Shown here piece by piece: positions 55,419 to 64,000 of a stretch of DNA of 64,000 bases (within the stretch, counting starts at the first letter, position 1; every line of letters begins with the position of its first letter). The DNA comes from Thalassia testudinum (lineage: Eukaryota > Streptophyta > Magnoliopsida > Alismatales > Hydrocharitaceae), in NCBI GenBank assembly GCA_037157565.1, contig JAZHRO010000012.1:55791501-55855500 (forward strand), written 5' to 3'. The notes below the pieces were generated by a model, which had not been told where the DNA came from, did not search any database, and saw only the letters and a program-made list of their open reading frames with translations. A program made the translations under genes and the position numbers.

Positions 55419-58102
55419 TGTTACGAATGCACTCCAAGACATTTTTTTATGACGTCTGGGAGGTGGCCCAGACGTTTGGCCAGACGTCTGGGATCTATTT
55501 TCGGTGGCACGCGGGGTTGCGTCTGCACGCAGACCCGCGACCGCCTTCCTCTCTTTTCCCTCTTCCTCCTGCGGGCGCAGGCTGAGCCCCTCTGTCTCGC
55601 TCTCTCTCTCTCTCTCCCCGCGCGGCTTTAAAAAGCCATGCCTTCTCCCTCACTCTCATCACCTCCGCTCCCTTCCTCTTCTCCTTCCAGCCGATGCGCG
55701 AGTGCGAGCGCGAGCGAGAGGCGGCAGCAACAGCCGCGGTGAGTGCGGGAGGAGGTGCTGCGCGAGGGAGGAGGCGCTCGGCCGTGAGGGCTCGAGCTTG
55801 CAAGGGCAGCGAGAGCCGGCCGGCGGGGGCGCAGCAGGCATGGAGTGACGCGGGAGGTCTGTTGCAGCTCGAGCAGCTGGCGGATGAGGCGCGGCGCGGC
55901 CGTGAGTCGCGTGCGGAGGGCGAGTAGCGGTCTGGTTCTATATGTTTTTCCAGAATCAGACGTCTGGTCTTTCAACCAGACGACGGTTAAGACGTCTGGA
56001 GGACTATCCAGACGTCTGGCAAGTAAGTTATTTTTCATCCTTCTCCCTTTTCTGCGACCGTCCGTAGTGAGAACGATGAGTGGGTACGTGCAGGTTCTGA
56101 GATTTGCATCCAATGCGAATCAGACATTTGGCAGCGGTGCCAGACGACTGGAGGGACTTCCAGACGTCCGGGGTGACCAACGGACGTCTGGGAACTAGGC
56201 CAGACGCCCCCGCAGGCTTCTGGATGTCTGAGAGACTATGCAGGACAAGGTACCATCTGATCCCCATTTTTAAGACGTCTGGAAGAAGTTCCAGACGTCT
56301 GATTTTGCACTGTTTCGTCGTTTTCGACCCGTTTAGGGCCCGTTCGGAGTCCGTTTTTCGCGTTTCGAGTTGCGTCCTTTTCGGAATAAAATCCTCTACC
56401 CGTCTACAGTGATTAGATACTATTTTGAGAAACTCCTTGTGTTTGATCCTTGTGATAGGACCCCGTTCCATTGTAGTCTCGGGGGTTGCGGAGGCACGTG
56501 GGATTCCCGACCATGCCCCCAGTACTCCTGTTGTAACTGGTAGAGTGGCTTTTAAGTTTATTAGTATAATCTGTTAAATTATGGAACCATAAATAGAACC
56601 TAGGACATTGCATGAATCCTAGGAATGAGAAACTAGAATGAATGGAAGATCCTAGGGTGTTGCATGAATCCTAGGGCTGGAAAACTAGATTGTATGATAG
56701 ATCCTTGGGTATGGCATGAATCCTAGGATGGAAAAACTAGTGGAATATACGAATACCGCAGTCTTGGAAAATTGGAAAGGAACAAATAGCTGCCTGTAAA
56801 TTGATTTAACAGCTGCCTGTTATGAATAAATACACATGATTGAGAACATGGATCGTAAGAACGTGAAACTGGAAAGTGAAACATAGACGTTCTGAGTTAA
56901 AAGAGTTGGAACCCTACGGGGAAATAGGAGTGGATCTCCTGGAAAGAGAAAGGAATGGATCTGAGAAAGAAAGACGTGGTAGTGTGCTGTCTCTTGGGTA
57001 CGTGGTACCAAGGGAAGTACCTATTACCTGTTTAGTGCAGAGCGGAGCCAGCCGCCGTAGGGACCCGGGGTTAGGTTTGGCCACTTTGTACTGACTTGCT
57101 GGCCCTTGTGTATGCAGTACCGAGGAGAGCTACTAGTGTAGGGCGAGTACTAGCTACCCCACGGGCCCCGAGGTTCTGCTAGCTCACCTACACCGACTTG
57201 TTAGGCCCACTGGGCAAACCAGGGTAGTCAGGTGAGGGTGTGCGGACTGTGGAGGGGCAAGGCCCTTGTTTGGTTACTGTGGAGGGGTTGGACCCCTGTT
57301 ACTGAGAGGGCTCTGCCCTGTACTGGTTCCGTGCTGTGCTTTGGGTGCAACCGTTAACGGAAACGACTGACCGCATGCCAGTGTGGGTTAGCTACCTGTA
57401 CGTTTATCGCGCGTGCCGTAGTCATCGTTACGTCTGTCCGTGACCTTGGGGTGGTTGACTGAGAGTAGGATCACCACGGGAGACTCTCCCGACCAGGAGA
57501 GCACCACGTGCTACTTCTACTGTTCGGAAAAGATTGCAATCAAGATCATTCCCATGAGGAACATTCGAGATCAAGTGAAGGATCTGAGGAATAGATAAAT
57601 TGTGAAACAATAGAAAGACGTAAATAAAGGAAGAAAGAAAATAAAATAGCCACTGTACACCTTACTGCTTCTTTAGTTTAGCTGCCACTCTACTCAGCGT
57701 TTCGCTGACGTGTTACACTCGTTACTTTTCAGGACCAGGTGTTGAGCAGCCAGGGTCAGCGGCTGCAGAGGATGCTGGGCCGAGTAGGGTCCAGTAGAGT
57801 TACCACTGCTCTTTTGTGCCCTTTTTGTTTCCACTGTAGTGAGTAGTTTTTGTTACTCTCTGTACTTTTCTTTACTCGTCATTCTTGTTATGTTAAATGT
57901 TGTTTTACTGTTGTGGTGGTACATGCTGTAGTAGTTCTTTTTCTTACTGCTGTATTTTGTTACTGCTAGTTATACTTCATGTTGAATGTGGTTTATTTTA
58001 CTGCTCTTTTGGTTACTTCCTCGTTGGACGACTAGGTCTTGGGATTAGTCGAGTCGGTCCGGTTCTCGTGTCTCGTAGGGACTCGGGAATCGGGTCGTTA
58101 CA
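55419..58102 (+). repeat. Element E 3' LTR
   Basis: 2684 bp, TGTTACGAATGC to GGGTCGTTACA, followed by TGGCT. Same promoter, splice-like and AGACGTCT motifs as the 5' LTR. Confidence 0.93.
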
Positions 58103-59180
58103 TGGCTTGCTGCAAATGCCGAGTTAGCTCATCCACCTTCTTTTCTATGATAGAAACCTTGTCCAACCGACTAGCCATCAGTTCCAAGTCGACAGAATTG
58201 GACAGGTCCTGCATCTCATGTGTCCCTCTTAGATTCGTCGATGCGCGGGCATTCGTCCTATCGAATAAGCCCTTGGAGTCATTATTTATGGAGTTCTCGC
58301 CCATGTTTTCGAGAATCTCCCACACCGTGTCCTCGTGTTGACCTATGATGTTTCCTCTGCACGTTGCATTGACGAATAAACGAGTGTCTTCACGGAGTCC
58401 CTGGTAAAAAGACTGGACTTGTTCCCACTTAGGAACTCCGTGATGGGGACACTTTCGCATGAGATCTAAGAATCGATCCCATGCTTTGTGAAGAGGTTCT
58501 CCCGGTTGTTGAGTGAAATGAGTGATCTGGTGGCGCAAGGCATTCGTCCGACCAATGGGGAAGAATTTTTTCAAAAATTCGGACTGCAGTTCCTCCCATG
58601 TGTTGATCGGACGGGTCTGAGTTTGATACCAGTGTGCAGCCTTGTCCATGAGGGAGAACGAAAACATTTTCATGAGTAGGATATCCCGATTTTGTATATC
58701 TGACCCGAAGGTCTGGGCCAGATGCTTGAGTTGTTTAATGTGTTGGAATGGATCGTCAGAGTTAAGCCTGTGAAACTTTGGTATGGCATGAATCATATCG
58801 GGCTTCAGTTCAGAATCAGGTCCTCCAAGCGGGATTCTTACTCGAGGTTCGATTGCCACCGCAGTGGGATTATAGTGATCTCCCATCATAGGTTGCTGCG
58901 GTGGGTTTACAAAGTTTTGAAAGTGATCATTAAGGCGTTGAAGTTGGTGTTCAAGGTTATTCTCCTCTTCAATGGGTTGTGCCATGATGGGAGAAGAAGG
59001 AGAATCAGGATCTGAATCAGATGAGAGATTTATGTAGTGGGGTTGCTGCACAAACAAGGGCGTCGAGGCTTGGCCTCGACGAGAGTGAATTTCTAAAGGA
59101 GGTCTTAAGGGTGGCCTTAAGGGCCTCCTACCGAACATGCACCGAAGGATGTGATGAGATTTAGAAGGTGATGGACCCAA
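58103..59180 (-). pseudogene. Athila-like gag, N-terminal part (split by element E)
   Basis: Open on the minus strand from a TGA just before 59180 to the element E junction. The likely start is the ATG near 59138 (MFGRRPLRPPLRP); a second candidate is MAQPIEEENN. The capsid part includes IPKFHRLNSDDPFQHIKQL, FSFSLMDKAAHWYQ, WEELQSEFLKKFFPIGRT, HKAWDRFLDLMRKCPHHG and SFYQGLREDTRLFVN, the retrotransposon gag core fold of Athila/Tat elements. It ends KVDELTRHLQQA at the junction and continues at 41549. No stop interrupts these ~360 codons. Confidence 0.9.
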
Positions 59181-59329
59181 TCAAGACACCCAAAAGTTGT
59201 TGGGTGACTATGGAGGCTCGGGGCGGATGGACCCCTTAGTCAGAAAGGTCGTCCACTTGAGAAATACCTGGGCAGCCAAAGAGGGAGAGTCCCGCAAAGA
59301 CCCCTACACGGTAGAGCGTTGGCGAACGG
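59181..59329 (-). other. Leader of Athila-like element A
   Basis: Short stretch between gag and the inner LTR. The primer site should lie next to 59330 but no clean tRNA match is seen. GGCGAACGGTGGCA (59321-59334) may be a degenerate form of the tRNA-Asp match GGCAACGGCGCCA. Confidence 0.45.
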
Positions 59330-62067
59330 TGGCAGCAACTAGCTTTTCTTAAGTCGTTGTAGTACAGATAGTTATTGCCATCATTTGCTAATACAGTTCT
59401 CCCGAGGTCGAACTCAGGGAGCAAGTCGTATTCTAGAGATATACATGTTCTATTACAAAAATAAAGAGAGAGAGAGAGATGAAAGTTTGGCTCTTCTTCT
59501 TCTCTTCTTTCTTCCTCTTTGTTTTCTCTCCTCTTTGGCTTTTGTTCTTCGTGTTCTTCCTCTATTTCTTGGTTGGACGATCCTGTCTTTTTCTTCTTTT
59601 TATTTTCTTTGTTTCTTCAGATCTTCCTCCCGTGCTCTTCTTCTTCTTTTCTTCTTACTTCTCTTCTTCTTCTTCTTCTGCTTTCTGTTTCTTCACTTGG
59701 CTGCTCCTTCTCTCTTCTGTTCTTCTTCTTCTTTGTCTTCTGATCTCTGCAGAGTCCTCACTTGGCTTCTCTGTGTTCCTCTCTTTCCTCTGCCTCGCCT
59801 TCCTTCTTCTTCTTTGCCTTCTCCTGTCTTCAGGACGTCGTCTGATTTGAAAATCAGACGACTTAAACCGCTTGTTGCTACAGTGTCTCCCTTAGCTTCC
59901 TTCTTCACCTGTGCCTGCACGCGCAAGAGTTCAGAGTTAGAGGGCAAAACCTACTCTACCCCCCCTCCCCCCGCGCGTCTCTTTCTCTCTGAGCTCGCTC
60001 TTAGGACAGCTCTCCCAGAGCAACCGGGTAATCGGGTACGAGTCACGCCCGGGTCCAGGCCCACCGGCGTGCGGTGGTGGGCGAGGAGTGTAGGTCGGGT
60101 TAATCGGGTCGGGCCAGGTCCGCGGAGCGTGATCACGGACGAGGCCAGGTCGGGTGAGAGGGACCTCACCCCGTGGTCAGGAGGCGAACAGCAAAAGGCA
60201 CTTTTTGCCTTTATGCGCCCGTGCGCCTCTGAAAAGTTCCGAGGTGGGACTAAATGTCCCACCCCAATTGAGCGCCCGCAGCGGAGGGAGAAGCAGGCAA
60301 TCGTGGCTTCACGCGAGGCCTTCGCCCAACTGCGAGCCTGGGACGCTTCGCGGAGACGCCCCGCGCAACCTGGGAGTCGAACCTGGGCGAAGGTGTGCCT
60401 GCACCTGCAGGTGAAGGAGCTCTGCTTGCTCAGTAATGGCGACGGCGGGCGAGCCACCTGGTCACAGAAGAACGGCCTCTCAGCCAAATCAGACAGGTGG
60501 GGGACCTTCGCCGTGGCACGGCGAAGGTGGTCAGAGGGTCTGCAGGGGGCGTGGTGGAGCAAACAGGTCGCCCTAGGTCAAACTGCGAGCGAAGAAGTGG
60601 GTGTTTGGTGGGTCTGCAGAGGGCGTTTGGTGGGCAGTGGAAGGGCGGAGGAGGATCAGGGTGAGGAGGCGGAGGTTATGCACAGGTCGGTGAGCCGTGT
60701 GGGGTGCTGGAGCGATGGGAGTGGTTCGCCGGAGTTTGGCCGGAGGTGGAGAAGGTGAGGGTGATCGGTGGGAAATAGGTGGCGACAGTAAGGGTTTTCA
60801 GTATAGAAAAGAAAGAGGGGAGGAAGAGAAGTAACTGTTACCTACTTGCAGGGACGAAGGAGGAGGAGCAGGGCGGCAGTCGTGTCAACTGTCACCGGAG
60901 AAGAAGGTACCCAGTGGGGGCGGATGGCGGCGACGACGGGGCTGAAGCAGCGCGCGCGGGTATTGCGCGATGCGGAGGAGAATCAGGAAGAAGTCTCTGC
61001 CATTGGTTTTGTGGCAGAGCGAAGAGGAAAGGAAAGGGAGCTCGCCGGAGCTCGCTGGGTGTCTGCCGGAGTGGGAAGAGAAGAAAGTTGTGGGTGGTTC
61101 TCCGTCAGAATTGAGCTACCGAAAGCGGCAGACGGTGGTGGCTTTTATAGAGGCGAAATCAGAGAGGAGGGCGGAGGGAGACGACGTGCCTCCCTCGCCG
61201 GAGGATGGCCGGATCGCGACTCATACCTTCCGCGCGTTCGCACGGAAGGTGTGGGCGATGGCAGAGATCGTGGAGGTGTCCCTACGACAGAAGACGTCGT
61301 AGGGAACACCCCGTTGTCTTGGCAGGGGGTCGCCCTCACCCTGCGCGGCGCCATGCCTCGCCGGAGTATGGCGCTGCTCAGGGTTTTGCAAGGAGGACCC
61401 AAATGCAAAAAATGATGAAGAATTAGGGGCCAAAATGCGAGGATTTCAAAAGTTGAGGGTCAAAAAGTAATGGATGAAGACCAAAATGAAAAGTTGGTTA
61501 AGAAGGTTTCTTCTTAGGCCCAAGTTTTTATACACGACTAATTAGGACCTAAGGATTCTGATGGTGAATTTTATTTCTAGATTAAACCTTGTTTGACCAG
61601 TCAATTTACGCAAAAACCCAAATTGAGTTGTTAATTGGGCATGGTTCTCAATGTAGGTCAAAATGGGTTCCTAAGGCCAAATTGAAAGTCCTAAACCCTA
61701 GAGATTATTTTTATATGAATTTTAGAGGGCTTAGTTGATTTTTAACTTGCCTCGAACCACGTGAATTGAAGTGGGTTTGTTTTTAGGGTTACAGGCTGTC
61801 ATTTAATTCCTTGGAGTTGCTGTAGCCCTTATTGAGTCATTTCATCCCACTTTTCTTCTTATTAGGTTGTTTTGACCTATGTTTGGACCCTGAGTTACCT
61901 TATTTTCAGATCGGATTGGTGAAATTGCATTTTTACCCCTCAGTTTATGTTTTCTTTGCAAACTCAGAATCTCTCTAAGCCAAGCCTTTCTAAGGTTATG
62001 TAGGAGCTTTTATTCTCTGCATTAGGTCAAAATGAGTTAGTTATGGCTCATGATGTGGTTCTCATCA
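59330..62067 (-). repeat. Inner Athila-like LTR (type 2)
   Basis: Homologous along its length to the outer LTR but only about 70 percent alike. Shared blocks include CGAGGTCGAAC near 59403, GGGTAATCGGGT near 60026, GGGACCTCACCCC near 60159 and TATGTAGGAGCTTTTAT near 61996. The outer edge is TCTCATCA at 62067. The inner edge is near TGGCAGCAAC (59330) and is not exact. Minus-strand TATA box CTATAAAAG at 61142-61150. A CAGACGAC motif pair lies near 59830-59862. The strand is GA-rich in the transcribed part. Confidence 0.8.
61142..61150 (-). promoter_or_regulatory. TATA box of inner Athila-like LTR
   Basis: CTATAAAAG on the minus strand, about 920 bp from the LTR start, matching the outer LTR. 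Confidence 0.6.
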
Positions 62068-62850
62068 AGCGTCCCCACGAGTTACAGGGTTTCCCCCACC
62101 CGACCTCTCTTGTCACTGCGGTTCTAGGTAGACCAGAATGGGGACCTTGACCTCTTAAGTCTACCTTTTTTACTTTAAGATTAAGGTGCTTAATGTTCCA
62201 CTTGAACTTTTAGGTATTTTCAGCGAAAAAGTGACCTAATTTTAAGGTTGGTTGACCCAAGGGATCAACTTCACCTCTTGTTCCTTTGAGAGTTTTTAGG
62301 TCATTTTCTTTTATGGTTCAAATGGATTAAAAGCTTGATTTGCTTAGGGTTCCTTTTGTATAGATCTTTTTAAACAAGGTTTAGGCACACCTCTTTTTGA
62401 AAAATTTGTTTCTTTATTTAAGAGAAGATGTGTCTCTAAAAATCCTAACTTTGTAATTCTTAAATTGGCTCTAGTGGGTCCAATTTAGTTGCCTCAGAAA
62501 TTAGCACCTAGGGCTCAATTAAGAAAGTTTTAGCCCTAGTTGCCTTAGTTGGATGAACAGACAAAAAATGTGTTGAAGTGAAAATCAGGCAACTTGATGA
62601 GTTACTAAATATGAAACAGGTAGCCCTAAGTTGATTTTTTTTTTCTTTTTAGATTTTGAGAGGGTTAAGAGAGAGGGCTTATGGAAATTACCTGTTCCTT
62701 GGAGTGTCTGTTGTGCAGCAGCTCTTCTTTCCTTTTTGCTTTCCCTGTTTTGAACACAACAAAAGAGAGGAGTTAGGTCAAATATTGGATCAAAAAGTTG
62801 TAATCAAAAGCTTTAAAAGTGCCCGTTGTTCCCCGGCAACGGCGCCAAAA
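62068..62850 (-). other. Leader of Athila-like element B with primer binding site
   Basis: Non-coding. It ends with TTCCCCGGCAACGGCGCCA (62829-62847), whose complement matches tRNA-Asp, then AAA and the outer LTR. The other end abuts the inner LTR with AGCGTCCCCACGAG. It is either B's own leader, into which A inserted, or the 3' end of another unit. Confidence 0.65.
62829..62847 (-). other. Primer binding site of the outer Athila-like element
   Basis: The minus strand begins TGGCGCCGTTGCCGGGG, matching the 3' end of plant tRNA-Asp. It is the same site as in element C. Confidence 0.9.
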
Positions 62851-64000
62851 TGTTCGTACGCTTTTGTGGGGTTTTAAAAGATAACACGTTGTAATATAGC
62901 CGACAAAACGTTCAAACAAATATAGAGAATTTTATTACTCGAAAAACTAGAGTATCTGAGGTCGAACATAGGGAGCAATCTCAGTACTTTCAAAACTAAA
63001 GAATACAACTTTTAAATGAATATAATTGATTCAAAAAGAGAGTTATAAAAAGTATTGCTAAAAGAGAACAAAATTGGATGCCTGATTTCTTTATCAGACG
63101 TCTTAAAAGTAGTCTTCTTTCTCTCTTCTGCCTTCTTCTTCTTTGTTGGCTCTTCTTCTTCTGATCCACAGGTCTTTGAACTTCTTTCTCTTCTCTTTCC
63201 TTTCCTGCGAAGACTTCTTCTTCCTGCCTTTGTTTCCCTTCAGTCTTCCTCTTTCTTCGTTGGCTCTTCTGCAGTCCTTCCTTCTCTCAGATCTCTGCCT
63301 TGCTCAGCTTCCTTTCTTCAGAGTTCCTTCTTCTTCTGCTCCTGCTCTTCTATTTCTTCAGTTCTTCTTTTTGCTTTCCTTCGCCTCTTCCTTCTCTTCT
63401 TTTCCCTTGCTGCAGCGGCTAAGTGTTCACTCCTTCCTCCCTTCCTTCTTTCCTGGGCACACCACAGCAAATGCAAAACCTACCCCCTTCCCTCTACCCA
63501 AACGTCTCTCTTTTTCTCTGCAATTCGCTCAAGGACGCTCTCCCAGAGCCACACGGGTAATCGGGTCGGATTTCGCACCCGGGACCAGGCGCACCGGCAG
63601 GTGGGTGATGCGCGAGGAGTGCTCAGGATAGGGTTGGGTCGGATCCCGCCAGATCCGCGAGGTGAAACCGGGGACGAGGCAGGCGTGGGTCAGGTGAGGG
63701 ACCTCACCCCTGTGCTTTCGGAGGCAGTAAGCAGAGAACACAAATTCAACTTAAAGCATACCTGTGCGTTGTGTTTAGCCGATGTGGGACTATCTGGCCC
63801 GCCCCAATTTCGCGTGCACCTGCAGAGAATTCCTCGTGCAATCGCCAAGGCTGGGAGCTTCGCAGCGTCAATGCTGGCCTTGATCGCTTTGCAACACCCG
63901 CGCGAGTCTGCTGCTCCTGGCGCTACTGCACCTGGAGCTGCTTCGACCGTCAATGGCGGTAGGAGCGTCGATACCTGTCAAACACAAGCACGGCCTATTG
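62851..64000 (-). repeat. Outer Athila-like LTR, 5' copy (type 1), partial
   Basis: Starts TGTTCGTACGC as at 32553 and follows that LTR for the whole visible 1150 bp, with scattered substitutions and a ~30-bp gap near 63915. The remaining ~1.6 kb lies beyond the window, and with it the second target-site copy and the rest of element F. Confidence 0.92.

Larger units (their letters stand above)
41550..58102 (+). mobile_element. Element E: Tekay-like chromovirus (Ty3/gypsy) with nested insertions
   Basis: Complete element bounded by LTRs 41550-44242 and 55419-58102, with a perfect 5-bp target duplication TGGCT at 41545-41549 and 58103-58107. It sits inside the gag of the Athila-like element, which reads across when E is removed. 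Order: LTR, tRNA-iMet primer site, gag with zinc knuckle, protease, reverse transcriptase, RNase H, integrase, chromodomain, LTR: the Tekay/Del arrangement. Two later insertions (46022-46621 and 48031-53567) account for 6.1 kb. The LTRs differ by about 4-5 percent in two 300-bp samples, mostly transitions. Gag-pol is full of stops and frameshifts. Confidence 0.95.
32553..64000 (-). mobile_element. Athila-like complex A/B (Ty3/gypsy), mosaic with three LTRs
   Basis: On the minus strand: 5' outer LTR (64000+ to 62851), tRNA-Asp primer site (62847-62829), a 0.76-kb leader, an inner LTR of another subfamily (62067-59330), leader, gag (59180-58103, then 41549-40646 across element E), pol (40645-36884), 3' non-coding, outer 3' LTR (35338-32553). 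The outer LTRs are close (about 2-5 percent different in samples). The inner one is homologous but only about 70 percent alike. I read it as element A (inner LTR plus gag-pol) nested in relative B (outer LTRs), with A's 3' LTR lost by recombination or deletion. Left target copy would be GCCAC (32548-32552). Confidence 0.75.

Noticed and set aside
59311..59334. Sequence GGTAGAGCGTTGGCGAACGG resembling a tRNA D-arm
   Set aside because: No matching anticodon or T-arm nearby. It is at the degenerate primer-site position of an LTR element and probably chance or decay.
59385..60758. 458-codon plus-strand ORF
   Set aside because: Lies antisense within an Athila-like LTR. Its N-terminal part is a Leu/Phe/Ser-rich translation of a CT-rich tract where stops are rare. 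No domain. The matching ORF in the outer LTR (32757-33644) is not collinear in protein sequence.

Overview
The window is plant nuclear DNA, most likely from the heterochromatin of a large angiosperm genome. It contains no supported host protein-coding gene. About 49 of the 64 kb is LTR retrotransposon sequence nested several layers deep. Plant-type Sirevirus-like Ty1/copia, Tekay-like chromovirus and Athila-like Ty3/gypsy families, plus long microsatellites and poly(A/T) tracts, point to a plant. The species cannot be told from the sequence.

Layout. 1-625 is the end of a Tekay-like LTR inserted into element C. 631-10855 is element C, a minus-strand non-autonomous Athila/Tat-like element, itself hit at 2295-6591 by element D, a gag-only Sirevirus-like copia element (TSD GTTTA). 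10856-11235 looks like the 3' LTR of an older element (H). 11236-24904 is AT-rich intergenic DNA with a tandem duplication, candidate DNA transposons and microsatellites. 24905-25156 is the end of a short-LTR minus-strand element (G). 25157-32552 is element F, a decayed minus-strand Tekay-like chromovirus. It is interrupted at 32553 by a minus-strand Athila-like complex (A/B) that runs past the window end.

The A/B complex has two closely related outer LTRs (32553-35338 and 62851 onward), a gag-pol region, and a third, clearly different LTR (59330-62067) in the middle. Its gag is interrupted by element E (41550-58102, plus strand, Tekay-like chromovirus, TSD TGGCT). E carries two further insertions: a 600-bp solo LTR that includes an Athila integrase fragment (46022-46621, TSD AGGAC), and element I, a second gag-only Sirevirus-like copia (48031-53567, TSD CTACT). 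Nesting order on the right side is therefore F, then A/B, then E, then the 600-bp LTR and I.

Every pol gene here is broken by stops and frameshifts, so none of these copies can move on its own. Most stops that can be compared with a sister copy look like C-to-T or G-to-A changes, as expected from decay of methylated DNA. The most interesting signals are the palindromic AGACGTCT motif repeated in LTRs of three unrelated lineages, the solo LTR with captured antisense integrase sequence, the mosaic three-LTR Athila complex, and the gag-only copia family with its multiplied polypurine tracts.
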